From assembly GCA_035293405.1 (NCBI GenBank), contig DATDOE010000003.1:102884-166883 (forward strand): a stretch of DNA of 64,000 bases, given 5' to 3'. Each line of letters opens with the position of its first letter. Within the stretch, counting starts at the first letter, position 1. The position numbers and the translations under genes were made by a program. The notes beneath the pieces are model-generated. The model made no database searches. It was not told the DNA's origin and saw only the letters and a program-made list of their open reading frames with translations. Below are positions 52,543 through 59,951 of this stretch, one piece after another. This DNA is from Gp6-AA40 sp035293405 (lineage in GTDB: Bacteria > Acidobacteriota > Vicinamibacteria > Vicinamibacterales > UBA2999).

Positions 52543-53663
52543 GTTTCGGCGCGGGCATGAAGCAGTTCTGGCAGCGGACCACGGACGGGCTGGAACTCAA
52601 CCAGCTCTGGAACCAGTTCCGTACCGACACCCGCACCAGTTACCGGCTGTACTCACGCGGGATCAACTATCCCTCCCGGAAGGAGCTCAAGGAGGGCAAG
52701 CACTGGCAGTCAGTCTCGGCGCAGCTGTTCTGGGCGATTCTCGAGAAGCTGTCGCCCGCGCGCCGGGTGCTGCTGCTCGTCGCGTTCCTGCTGCTCATCT
52801 TCACGCCCGAACTGTCATGGACCACGAGGGACGGCCCACACCGCATCAGCCTTGATCTCCAGTTCTGGGGCGGCATGCTGATGTTCGTGTTGCTGATGCT
52901 GGAAGTCGCCGATCGCGTGGTCATGAAGCGAGACCTCCAGATCGCGCGTGAGATTCAAATGTGGCTCTTGCCGGTGCTCCCTCCACCGGTGCCCGGCGTC
53001 GACATCGCGTTCTCCACCAGGCCCGCGAACACGGTGGCCGGCGACTACTACGACGTCTTTCCTCGTCCGGCCGCTGCCAACCCAAGCTACCTCGTCGCCG
53101 TGGCCGACGTCGCGGGCAAGAGCATTCCGGCAGCGCTGCTGATGGCGACATTCCAGGCCAGCCTGAGGACGTTGTCGAACACGCCGTCCTCGCTCGTGGA
53201 GCTTGTCGGCGGTATGAATCATTACGCCTGCAGTAACAGCCAGAGTGGTCTGCGCTTCATCACCGGCTTTCTGGCTGAGTACGCGCCGGCCACGCGCACC
53301 TTGACCTACATCAACGCCGGACACAACCAGCCCCTCCTGCGGCGTGCCTCAGGGCTGATCGAGCGTCTCGATGTGGGTGGCCTTCCCTTTGGCATCAAGG
53401 CCGACGCCGTCTACGAGGCGGGAGTCGTGACAATGGAGGCCGGCGACTGGCTCGTCGTGTTTACCGACGGAGTCGTAGAGGCGGTCAACGAAGCGAATGC
53501 GGAGTATGGCGAAGAACGCCTGATGTCAATTCTGCATGCCGGCGCAGATACTTCGCCGGCGACCATGCTCAGCCGCACGATGGCCGATCTCGATCTGTTC
53601 GTCGGAAACACCCCGCAGCACGACGACATCACCTTCCTGCTGATCAAGGCCGTCCCCACCTGA
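52539..53663 (+). CDS. SpoIIE/RsbU-type PP2C phosphatase, membrane-anchored
   Basis: 374 residues from the GTG at 52539 (ATG at 52557 is possible). Two membrane helices (ARRVLLLVAFLLLIFTPEL and GGMLMFVLLMLEVAD) precede a short coiled linker and the phosphatase domain, with metal-ligand Asp in VAGDYYDVF, VAVADVAGKSIPAALLMA, FTDGVVEA and QHDDITFLLIK. The motifs around IAREIQMWLLPVLPPPVPGVDIAF are typical of RsbU-like proteins that dephosphorylate anti-anti-sigma factors. No STAS or RsbW gene is nearby. It starts inside the molybdenum-hydroxylase remnant. Confidence 0.85.
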   Translation: MSFGAGMKQFWQRTTDGLELNQLWNQFRTDTRTSYRLYSRGINYPSRKELKEGKHWQSVSAQLFWAILEKLSPARRVLLLVAFLLLIFTPELSWTTRDGPHRISLDLQFWGGMLMFVLLMLEVADRVVMKRDLQIAREIQMWLLPVLPPPVPGVDIAFSTRPANTVAGDYYDVFPRPAAANPSYLVAVADVAGKSIPAALLMATFQASLRTLSNTPSSLVELVGGMNHYACSNSQSGLRFITGFLAEYAPATRTLTYINAGHNQPLLRRASGLIERLDVGGLPFGIKADAVYEAGVVTMEAGDWLVVFTDGVVEAVNEANAEYGEERLMSILHAGADTSPATMLSRTMADLDLFVGNTPQHDDITFLLIKAVPT

Positions 53664-53746
53664 GCCCTTCTCCTCACGATCACTCCGGGACCGGCACTTG
53701 CAGGTAGATCGCCCGGACCCAGGTCATCAGGGGCCGAGGAGACAAG

Positions 53747-54340
53747 ATGAGATCAAGCTGGAGCGCAACCCTCTCGCGGGCAGTGATCCTCTCGCTGGTT
53801 GTCGGGATCGGGATCGCCAGCGCGCAGAGCTCGCCCTCGCGACGCGACGCGCAGCCGCAGCCGCCGCCCGACACTGGTGAGTACGACTTCGTTTTGCAAG
53901 CGGCCATGTCCAATATGGCCGAAATTCAGCTCGGTCACCTGGCCACAAAGAACGCGCAGCGTGCGGACGTCAAGAAGTTCGCGCAGATGATGATCGATGA
54001 TCATTTGAAAGCGCAGCAGCAGTTGGCTGACGCGGCGTATGGCGAGGGCATTCGGTGGCCGATCAGGCTGGACGACAGCCATCGACAGGTCCAGCAGCGT
54101 TTGTCGAAGCTGAGCGACGAGCAGTTCGATCGCGAGTACATGCAAGCGATGGTCGATTGGCATCGCGATGTCGAGAAGATGCTCGCGGCGCGGCCAACAG
54201 GCGGCGCGGCGAAATCCGACCAGGCCTCGCTGGCCACGAAAGTGAATCAGTGGGCGGCCAAGACGTTGCCGGAAGTCCGCGCTCACCTCAAGGAGGCCGA
54301 GCAGGTGAACGGTGAAGTCTCCAAAGGAGCATCACACTGA
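53747..54340 (+). CDS. DUF4142 secreted helical protein
   Basis: 197 residues, signal peptide ending IASAQSS (residue 28). The DUF4142 pattern is EYDFVLQAAMSNMAEIQLGHLATKNAQRADVKKFAQMMIDDHLKAQQQL and DREYMQAMVDWHRDVEKM; a ferritin-like helical bundle is expected. Members are periplasmic and often seen with stress or outer-membrane genes; the function is unknown. It may be cotranscribed with the next small secreted protein (54380). Confidence 0.85.
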   Translation: MRSSWSATLSRAVILSLVVGIGIASAQSSPSRRDAQPQPPPDTGEYDFVLQAAMSNMAEIQLGHLATKNAQRADVKKFAQMMIDDHLKAQQQLADAAYGEGIRWPIRLDDSHRQVQQRLSKLSDEQFDREYMQAMVDWHRDVEKMLAARPTGGAAKSDQASLATKVNQWAAKTLPEVRAHLKEAEQVNGEVSKGASH

Positions 54341-54379
54341 TGTGCTGACCCACGTCTGCTGAGCTGTCAGAATGTAAGG

Positions 54380-54889
54380 ATGGCGAGCACGGCGCATGGC
54401 GCCCTGGCGACTCTGATGTGCGTTGCGGCGATGACCGGGCTGGTAACCGGCGCGGTCACTGCACAATCACCGATCGACGTCTACGAGCTGGCCGACTATC
54501 GGCTCACGACGGAGGTCTTCGAGCGGTTCGTGCAGGCGAGTGGCCGCATCGTGGACATCACTCAGCACGACTCCTCCTTCACCTACGCGCCTCTGTTCAC
54601 GAAAGACGTCGCGCTGTCCGGCGATGCCGTCGCCGAAGCCGCAGGGCTCGTGGCGCGGCTCACGAACCACGCGGGCCTGGCGGCTGCGCTCGAGGCGGAG
54701 AAGACCACGCCGCGCGAGTACTCGAAGTTCGCCCTGACGCTGATCGCGGCACGTCTGGCTGACCGCTTCCTGAAAGCGGGCGTGTTGCAGCGGGTGCCGT
54801 CGGGAGCACCCACGATCAACGTCGAGTTCGTGAAGACACACGAGTCAGACGTCACCGCGGCCCTCGCAAATCTGGGCATTCGTGACTGA
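54380..54889 (+). CDS. Secreted hypothetical protein
   Basis: 169 residues, signal peptide ending GAVTAQSP (about 30). The mature part is mainly helical (LADYRLTTEVFERFVQASGRIVDI, KYSKFALTLIAARLADRFLKAGVL) with conserved-looking TPREYSKFALTL. I recognise no family beyond similar acidobacterial proteins. It lies 39 bases after the DUF4142 gene. Confidence 0.55.
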   Translation: MASTAHGALATLMCVAAMTGLVTGAVTAQSPIDVYELADYRLTTEVFERFVQASGRIVDITQHDSSFTYAPLFTKDVALSGDAVAEAAGLVARLTNHAGLAAALEAEKTTPREYSKFALTLIAARLADRFLKAGVLQRVPSGAPTINVEFVKTHESDVTAALANLGIRD

Positions 54890-55051
54890 TTCCCCGAGCC
54901 AAACAGCGGTAAACTCTTACCGACGATAGAGCGGGCCCCACTGTGCGGACCGCCGAGGGAGAGCACATGAGACGTTTCATTCTTGGAGCGCTGACGGCAC
55001 TGGCCGGCGCCGCCATCCCTCACAACCAGCGGTGTATCCGGACAAGGGCGC

Positions 55052-56161
55052 GTGGACTCGTCCGGTGTCATGACGCCGGACGGTGGTGTACCGGCGCCGG
55101 GTAGCTATAAGGTGCCGAAGACGCCGTGGGGCGAACCAGATCTCCAGGGCACCTTCAACGCCAACGACCTCCAAGGCATTCCGATGCAGCGCGCGCAGAC
55201 GGTCGGCGCCCGGTACAAGCTGAATGACGACGAGTTCAAGCAGCGCGTCGCGCAGCGTGACCAGAACGTGGCCAACGACAACAGCGACGAGTTCTCGCTG
55301 GAACGCGCCGAGGAGTTCGAGGCGAGGTTTGGCACCGTCGGCGGCGCCGTCTCCCCGCCGCCGCACTGGCTCGAGCGCTCCAGGGCCGTCAGCCGCGTGT
55401 CGTCCTACGTGATCGATCCACCGGACGGACGGATTCCGGAGTTGACGCCGGCGGCCCAGGCCGGGGCCCAGCAGCGTCAGCAGGCTCAGGCCGCCCGCCG
55501 TCGCGCACTGAACGGCATCGAAGCCGACTGGACCACCGATCGCAGCAACTACGATCGCTGCATCAGCACCGGCGTGCTGAACTCGATCACCCCGAAGATC
55601 TACAACTCCGGCAGCCGCATCGTGCAGGGGCCGGGTTGGCTGGCGTTCCAGAACGAGATGATTCACGAGACGCGCGTCATCCCGACCGACGGCCGCAAGA
55701 ATGTCGGCGCGTCTGTGAAGAACTGGATGGGTACGTCGGTCGGCCACTGGGAAGGCGACGTGCTCGTCGTCGAAACCCGGAACATCAAGCCCGTGTCGCC
55801 CGTGAACGGGCAGCCGGTGTCGGATGAGGGTGTGCTGATCGAACGGTTTACCTTGTCGGACGCGAACACACTCGACTACCGCATGACGGTCAACGACCCG
55901 AAGGTCTACACCGCGGCGTGGACGATGCGGATGCCGATCCCGCGTGAAGAGAGCTACGGCTACTTCGAATACGCGTGCCACGAGGGGAACTACGCGATGC
56001 CCAACCTCCTCTCCGGCTCGCGCGCCGAGGACAGGCGGCGCGCCGAGATGATCAAGCGCGGCGAGAAGATTCCCGAGTACGTCGAGCCGGCGCGCGGCGG
56101 CGGGCCCGGGCGCGGCGGCGCCCCCGGCGGTGCTGGCCGCGGCGGCGGTCGCGGTAACTAG
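55052..56161 (+). CDS. Secreted GHWEG-motif protein (paralogue 4), signal peptide out of frame
   Basis: 369 residues from a GTG at 55052. Its conserved blocks match the other family members: TPWGEPDLQGTF, YVIDPPDGRIPELT, YDRCISTGVLNS, NEMIHETRVIP, MGTSVGHWEGDVLVVETRN, FEYACHEGNYAMPN, and it ends in a Gly/Arg-rich tail. A good signal peptide (MRRFILGALTALAGAA) starts at the ATG at 54967 in a different frame, and the shift falls near 55012, so the true gene probably ran 54967-56161. As read, the protein could not be exported. A hairpin pair follows the stop. Confidence 0.7.
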   Translation: MDSSGVMTPDGGVPAPGSYKVPKTPWGEPDLQGTFNANDLQGIPMQRAQTVGARYKLNDDEFKQRVAQRDQNVANDNSDEFSLERAEEFEARFGTVGGAVSPPPHWLERSRAVSRVSSYVIDPPDGRIPELTPAAQAGAQQRQQAQAARRRALNGIEADWTTDRSNYDRCISTGVLNSITPKIYNSGSRIVQGPGWLAFQNEMIHETRVIPTDGRKNVGASVKNWMGTSVGHWEGDVLVVETRNIKPVSPVNGQPVSDEGVLIERFTLSDANTLDYRMTVNDPKVYTAAWTMRMPIPREESYGYFEYACHEGNYAMPNLLSGSRAEDRRRAEMIKRGEKIPEYVEPARGGGPGRGGAPGGAGRGGGRGN

Positions 56162-56176
56162 CCCTCGCGTCTCACC

Positions 56177-56194
56177 GCGAGCGCTGACGCTCGC
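56177..56194. repeat. Palindromic hairpin with CTGA loop
   Basis: GCGAGCG-CTGA-CGCTCGC, 15 bases after the stop at 56161; one of the dispersed TGAA/TGAG/CTGA-loop hairpins. A stronger hairpin follows at 56206. Confidence 0.6.
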
Positions 56195-56205
56195 ATTCAT
56201 GCTTG

Positions 56206-56230
56206 TGCCGGCGCGCTGTGCGCGCCGGCA
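56206..56230. terminator. Strong hairpin, probable terminator
   Basis: Ten-base perfect stem TGCCGGCGCG / CGCGCCGGCA with loop CTGTG, followed by TTCTCCCC. It lies 44 bases after the stop of the GHWEG-type gene. Confidence 0.55.
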
Positions 56231-56383
56231 TTCTCCCCCATGGTTGAAGTCAATTTCACGGGCGCGCACAATCCGAGTCGAACCTGGCGGTCGCAAGGCG
56301 GTGTCACATGCGTCGCATCATGCTGACTTTCGCGTTGTCGCAGTTGCCATCGGCTGGTCGTCGTTCCTACAATCCGCTCCGAC

Positions 56384-57601
56384 ATGTGCGCAGCGGATAA
56401 GCATCGCATCGCCGTCATCGGGGCTGGCATTGGCGGGTTGACCTTTGCGATCGCGCTGCGCCAGTACGGCATCGGCGTCGACATCTACGAGCAGACCGCC
56501 GAACTGCGCGAGGTTGGCGCTGCCGTCGCGTTGTCGGCCAACGCGACTCGCTTCTTCGACCGGTTCGGGCTGGCCGCGCAATTCGCCTCCCACTGGTTCG
56601 AGGTGTCAGCCTTGATCTATCGCGATGGCCGCAGCGGCCGCCTCATTGGCACGCATCACGCGGGGCCGGCGTACCGCCAGCGTTTCGGGGCGCCGTACGT
56701 CGGTATTCATCGTGCCGATCTGCAGGCGATCCTGTCCGCAACCGTCGGCCTGGATCACATTCGGCTGCGCAAACGCCTCGTCGACATCGACGACACCGGC
56801 GCGCGTGCCGTGCTGCGCTTCGACGACGGCAGCACGACCGAGGCCGATCTCGTCGTCGGCGCCGACGGTGCGCGCTCGGTCGTGCGGCGCTGGATGCTCG
56901 GCTATGACGACGCACTGTTTTCCGGTTGCAGCGGGTTTCGCGGCGTGGTGCCGACGGACAAACTCCCGAGCCTGCCGGATCCCACAGCGCTTCAGTTCTG
57001 GATCGGGCCGGGCGGGCATCTGTTGCACTACCCGATGGGCAACAATCACATCAACTTTCTGCTGGTCGAGCGCCATCCGGCACCGTGGCCGCGACGTGAC
57101 TGGGTGATGCCGGCGACGGAAGGAGAACAGTTGCGGCACTTTGCCCACTGGCATCCAGCAGTCGTCGAGATGATCACCGCGCAGCCGGTGAGCGACCGCT
57201 GGGGCCTCTTCCATCGTCCCCCGCTTGGCCGATGGACCAAGGGACGCGTGACACTCTTGGGGGACGCCGCGCACGCGCTGGCGCCGCACCATGGGCAGGG
57301 CGCGAACCAGTCGATCGAGGACGCCGTCGTGCTTGCCGCCTGCCTTGGCGAAGCGGGCTCGGGCCCGCTCGCCGAAGCGATCGAGCGCTACGAGCGGCTG
57401 CGCCGCGGCCGGACGCGCAAGGTCCAGTACGCGTCGATCAGCGCCGCGGACGTCCTACATCTGCCCGATGGCGACAACGCCGATCGGCGCAACGCCCGGC
57501 TCGGATCGCTCGAGGGCGCGCTGCATCACTTGGGTTGGATCCATGAGTTCGACGCCGGGACCCAGGAGCCCAGTGAGCGACAGGGTGGCACGTGGTTGTG
57601 A
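56384..57601 (+). CDS. FAD-dependent aromatic-ring monooxygenase (salicylate-hydroxylase-like)
   Basis: 405 residues. The FAD-binding site appears in order: AVIGAGIGGLTFAIAL (GxGxxG), VVGADGARSVVRR (the DG motif) and VTLLGDAAHALAPHHGQGANQSIEDAVVLA (GD motif). This is the class A flavoprotein hydroxylase plan (NahG, MHBH, PHBH), which adds a hydroxyl group to a phenolic acid using NAD(P)H and O2. The substrate is not predictable. It could feed the ring-cleavage operon, but it lies about 26 kb away. No regulator is adjacent. Confidence 0.85.
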   Translation: MCAADKHRIAVIGAGIGGLTFAIALRQYGIGVDIYEQTAELREVGAAVALSANATRFFDRFGLAAQFASHWFEVSALIYRDGRSGRLIGTHHAGPAYRQRFGAPYVGIHRADLQAILSATVGLDHIRLRKRLVDIDDTGARAVLRFDDGSTTEADLVVGADGARSVVRRWMLGYDDALFSGCSGFRGVVPTDKLPSLPDPTALQFWIGPGGHLLHYPMGNNHINFLLVERHPAPWPRRDWVMPATEGEQLRHFAHWHPAVVEMITAQPVSDRWGLFHRPPLGRWTKGRVTLLGDAAHALAPHHGQGANQSIEDAVVLAACLGEAGSGPLAEAIERYERLRRGRTRKVQYASISAADVLHLPDGDNADRRNARLGSLEGALHHLGWIHEFDAGTQEPSERQGGTWL

Positions 57602-57679
57602 AGCGAATCCTCCACTAATATTCATCACTGGTCTGCCGACGTCATTGCCCTGTTATTTTTCCGCCTGCGGAGGAGTGGG

Positions 57680-58591
57680 ATGAAACGCATTACTTTCCTG
57701 TCCATCGTGCTCACGGGCGCGCTGCTCTCCCCCACGACGAGCTTCGCGCAGGTGTCCTGCTCGCGCGACGGGTTGCAGCGCGCCGTCGATCTCTACATCG
57801 CCGCCCAGACCAAGGGCGATACGTCCGGAATGCCGCTGGGGACGGGGCTGGGTTACATGGAGAACGTGGCGCCCGCCGATATCAACACCGGCCTGATCAA
57901 GACGCCGATGACGATCGATCACCATTTCAGCCTGCTCGATCCGGCGACGTGTCAGACGTTTACCGAGGTGATCGTCACGAACAAGGAGAAGCCGTATCTC
58001 CTCGGCACCCGTCTGCGTGTCAACCGTGACAAGATCGCCGAGATCGAAATCCTGTGGACGACGACGGGGTATTGGCTGTTCAACGCCGATGCGTACCTGA
58101 AATATTCGTCCACCGAGAAATGGGACGCCATCCCCGCGGACAGGCGCGATACGCGCGACACGCTGGTCGCCGCCGCGAACGCCTACCTCGACGCGTTTCT
58201 CGAAGGGAAGAAGGACGTGGTGCCGTGGGGCTACCCCTGCAATCGTACGGAAGGCGGCGCGCACACTGGCAAAGGAGTCCCCGAAGACAGTTGTGATGTC
58301 GGCGTCCCGAGCGGCGTCAACATCGCCAACCGCCGTTTCATCGTGGACGAAACGATCGGCTCAGTGGTCGCGTTTTGCACCTTTGGCGCCGGAAGCGCTG
58401 CCGGCGGCAGCGGCGCGCCCGACACGCACCTGTTCCGCGTGGAGAACGGCAAGCTGCGCTACGTGCACACGCTGACGCACCTCTTGCAGGCGAATTTCCA
58501 GGGCGGACGTGGCCGGGCGAGTGGAGGTACCGGACGAGGCGCGGCCGGCGGTGGTCGTGGCGGCGAGACGCCGCCGACGACTCAGCGGTAG
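57680..58591 (+). CDS. Secreted protein of the same type as 51041-52114
   Basis: 303 residues, signal peptide ending TSFAQVS (residue 25), with CGGAGGAG a few bases before the ATG. An N-terminal helix (SCSRDGLQRAVDLYIAAQTKGDTSGMPLGTG) resembles NTF2-like proteins, then VNRDKIAEIEILWTTTGYWLFNADAYLKY and a Cys-containing region GYPCNRTEGGAHTGKGVPEDSCDVGVPSGVNIANRRFIVDETIGSVVAFCTF that has counterparts in the protein at 51041 (CGRRENGMHT...GCAEQLTARAMTYIGSIDLRRIWIADEEKGLVFAYTMF). The C-terminus is Gly/Arg-rich and disordered. Function unknown. Confidence 0.65.
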   Translation: MKRITFLSIVLTGALLSPTTSFAQVSCSRDGLQRAVDLYIAAQTKGDTSGMPLGTGLGYMENVAPADINTGLIKTPMTIDHHFSLLDPATCQTFTEVIVTNKEKPYLLGTRLRVNRDKIAEIEILWTTTGYWLFNADAYLKYSSTEKWDAIPADRRDTRDTLVAAANAYLDAFLEGKKDVVPWGYPCNRTEGGAHTGKGVPEDSCDVGVPSGVNIANRRFIVDETIGSVVAFCTFGAGSAAGGSGAPDTHLFRVENGKLRYVHTLTHLLQANFQGGRGRASGGTGRGAAGGGRGGETPPTTQR

Positions 58592-58682
58592 AACGCGCTC
58601 AAGGTCCAGGCTACCTGTCCACGATCAACGATGGTTCATCGTTCATGACGTGGTGCCCGGCCTGGGGCACTCGCTTCAGCGC

Positions 58683-58717
58683 TTGACATCCTGGCCCTTA
58701 TGTCTACACTGTAGACA
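58683..58717 (+). promoter_or_regulatory. PadR gene 3 promoter with perfect palindromic operator
   Basis: TTGACA at 58683-58688, a 16-base spacer, TACACT at 58705-58710 as the -10. The -10 sits in the palindrome TGTCTACA-C-TGTAGACA (58701-58717), perfect over 17 bases. Transcription would begin around 58717 and the GTG start is at 58723, so the leader is very short. It is the best operator of the three PadR promoters. Confidence 0.7.
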
Positions 58718-58722
58718 CTAGC

Positions 58723-59049
58723 GTGGAGACCATCGGACAATTCGAACAAGCCGTGTTGGTCGCCCTCATCCGATTGGGCAAGGACGCCTATGGTCGGGCG
58801 ATTCTGAACGAAGTCCAAGTGCGCCTCAATCGCGGTGTGTCGGCGGGTGCCGTCTACGCCACACTCGAACGCCTCGAAGCCAAGGGGCTGGCGTCCTCGA
58901 CGCTCGCGCCAGGGACGGCGATTCGAGGCGGACGTGCCAGGCGATATTTTGTTCCTACAGCCGCTGGTGTTCGGGCGCTGAACGATGCGAAGTCGGCGAC
59001 CGACACGATGTTTCGCGGGCTGGCCTGGCCGCTGAAGGTGCGAACATGA
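58723..59049 (+). CDS. PadR family transcriptional regulator
   Basis: 108 residues, GTG start. The winged helix is ETIGQFEQAVLVALIRLGKDAYGRAILNEV, GVSAGAVYATLERLEAKGLA and RARRYFVPTAAGVRALN. It overlaps the next gene by 4 bases (ATGA). The promoter has a perfect palindrome over its -10 box, so autoregulation is very likely. The effector is unknown. Confidence 0.9.
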   Translation: METIGQFEQAVLVALIRLGKDAYGRAILNEVQVRLNRGVSAGAVYATLERLEAKGLASSTLAPGTAIRGGRARRYFVPTAAGVRALNDAKSATDTMFRGLAWPLKVRT

Positions 59050-59636
59050 ACGACACGCAACCGAGCCCGCCTCGCTGGGCCTACGCACTCCTCAGATCAA
59101 TGTTGAGGCCGTCGGATTCCGAGTCAATCCCCGGGGACTTGCTCGAAGAGTATCGAGAAGTCAGACGCCCGTCCCTTGGGCAGCTTCGTGCCGACGCGTG
59201 GTACGTCACGCATGTGCTCAGCGTGCTCTGGCGTGTGGTATGGCCGTGTGTCGTCGCGATTGCGGCGCTCAGGATTCTCTCTTTCGCGCTTCCACCCGGA
59301 TGGAATCCCAGTCTCGTTCCCGCGCCTGGAACGTCCGTGCTCGATGCACTGGTCATCTTGTGGGCCGGGTATTACGGTTCACAGCGGACTGGCCGGGTCA
59401 GCACCGGTATCGTCATTTCCACCGTGACAAGCCTCCTCGGCTTCAAGATGTTCTTCCTCTATGCGGCGATCACCAGACCGAGTCTTCTCCTGGCTCCGTT
59501 CGAGAACCCGTTCATTTTCGTGATCATGGCCGTTCTGCTGGGGATCGCGCTCGGGTTTGGAATGACCGCCGGAATCGCCGGTGCCGCCGTGGGCCGGTGG
59601 CTGCCTCCCAGTCGCTGGAGAACTCGCATCTCCTGA
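59046..59636 (+). CDS. Permease-prefix-domain membrane protein without the permease
   Basis: 196 residues. The start PPRWAYALLRSMLRPSDSESIPGDLLEEYREV is the permease prefix domain 2 that usually sits at the N-terminus of ADOP permeases. Four membrane helices follow (VVWPCVVAIAALRILSF, VLDALVILWAGYYG, GIVISTVTSLLGFKMFFLYAAI, FVIMAVLLGIALGFGMTAGIAGAAVG). The large MacB/FtsX part is missing. It is coupled to a PadR gene as ADOP permeases are. Similar short PadR-coupled proteins occur in Acidobacteriota; they may be sensors or modulators. Confidence 0.7.
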   Translation: MNDTQPSPPRWAYALLRSMLRPSDSESIPGDLLEEYREVRRPSLGQLRADAWYVTHVLSVLWRVVWPCVVAIAALRILSFALPPGWNPSLVPAPGTSVLDALVILWAGYYGSQRTGRVSTGIVISTVTSLLGFKMFFLYAAITRPSLLLAPFENPFIFVIMAVLLGIALGFGMTAGIAGAAVGRWLPPSRWRTRIS

Positions 59637-59690
59637 CTGCGACGCGTCCCCATCGTCGAGCGCGTGACGCTGGCCCTCGACCGACCCTAC

Positions 59691-59939
59691 GCCGGTGCGA
59701 GGACGAGCTCGTCTCTCAGCCGCAGGTGGTTCGCTGAAGGGCTCTACGGGAAGGCGCTGATAACGCACCTCGAGGATCTGCAGGTGCTCCGTCTTGCCCG
59801 GGGCGTGAAGGACCACGCGATCGCCTACTCGGGACTTCATGAGCGCACGGGCCAGTGGCGACAACCAGCTGATGTGGTTGCGATCCAGATCGACCTCGTC
59901 GGCGCGTTCCTCCGTAGTCGTGAGCGAGACACGCCGCGA
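59691..59939 (-). pseudogene. GreA/GreB-type C-terminal domain remnant
   Basis: The minus strand reads VSLTTTEERADEVDLDRNHISWLSPLARALMKSRVGDRVVLHAPGKTEHLQILEVRYQRLPVEPFSEPPAAE. This matches the C-terminal FKBP-like domain of transcript cleavage factors (consensus ISWVSPLGRALLGK-VGDEV, then LEILEIRY). There is no N-terminal coiled coil, no start codon and no nearby stop, and upstream it runs into the start of the gene at 59952. It is thus a broken copy. A short plus-strand frame over this region is its antisense shadow. Confidence 0.6.
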
Positions 59940-59951
59940 TTCCGATAACCT

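Noticed and set aside
59664..59948. Plus-strand 94-codon frame
   Set aside because: It is the complement of the GreA/B-like remnant, which has recognisable homology, while this frame has none.
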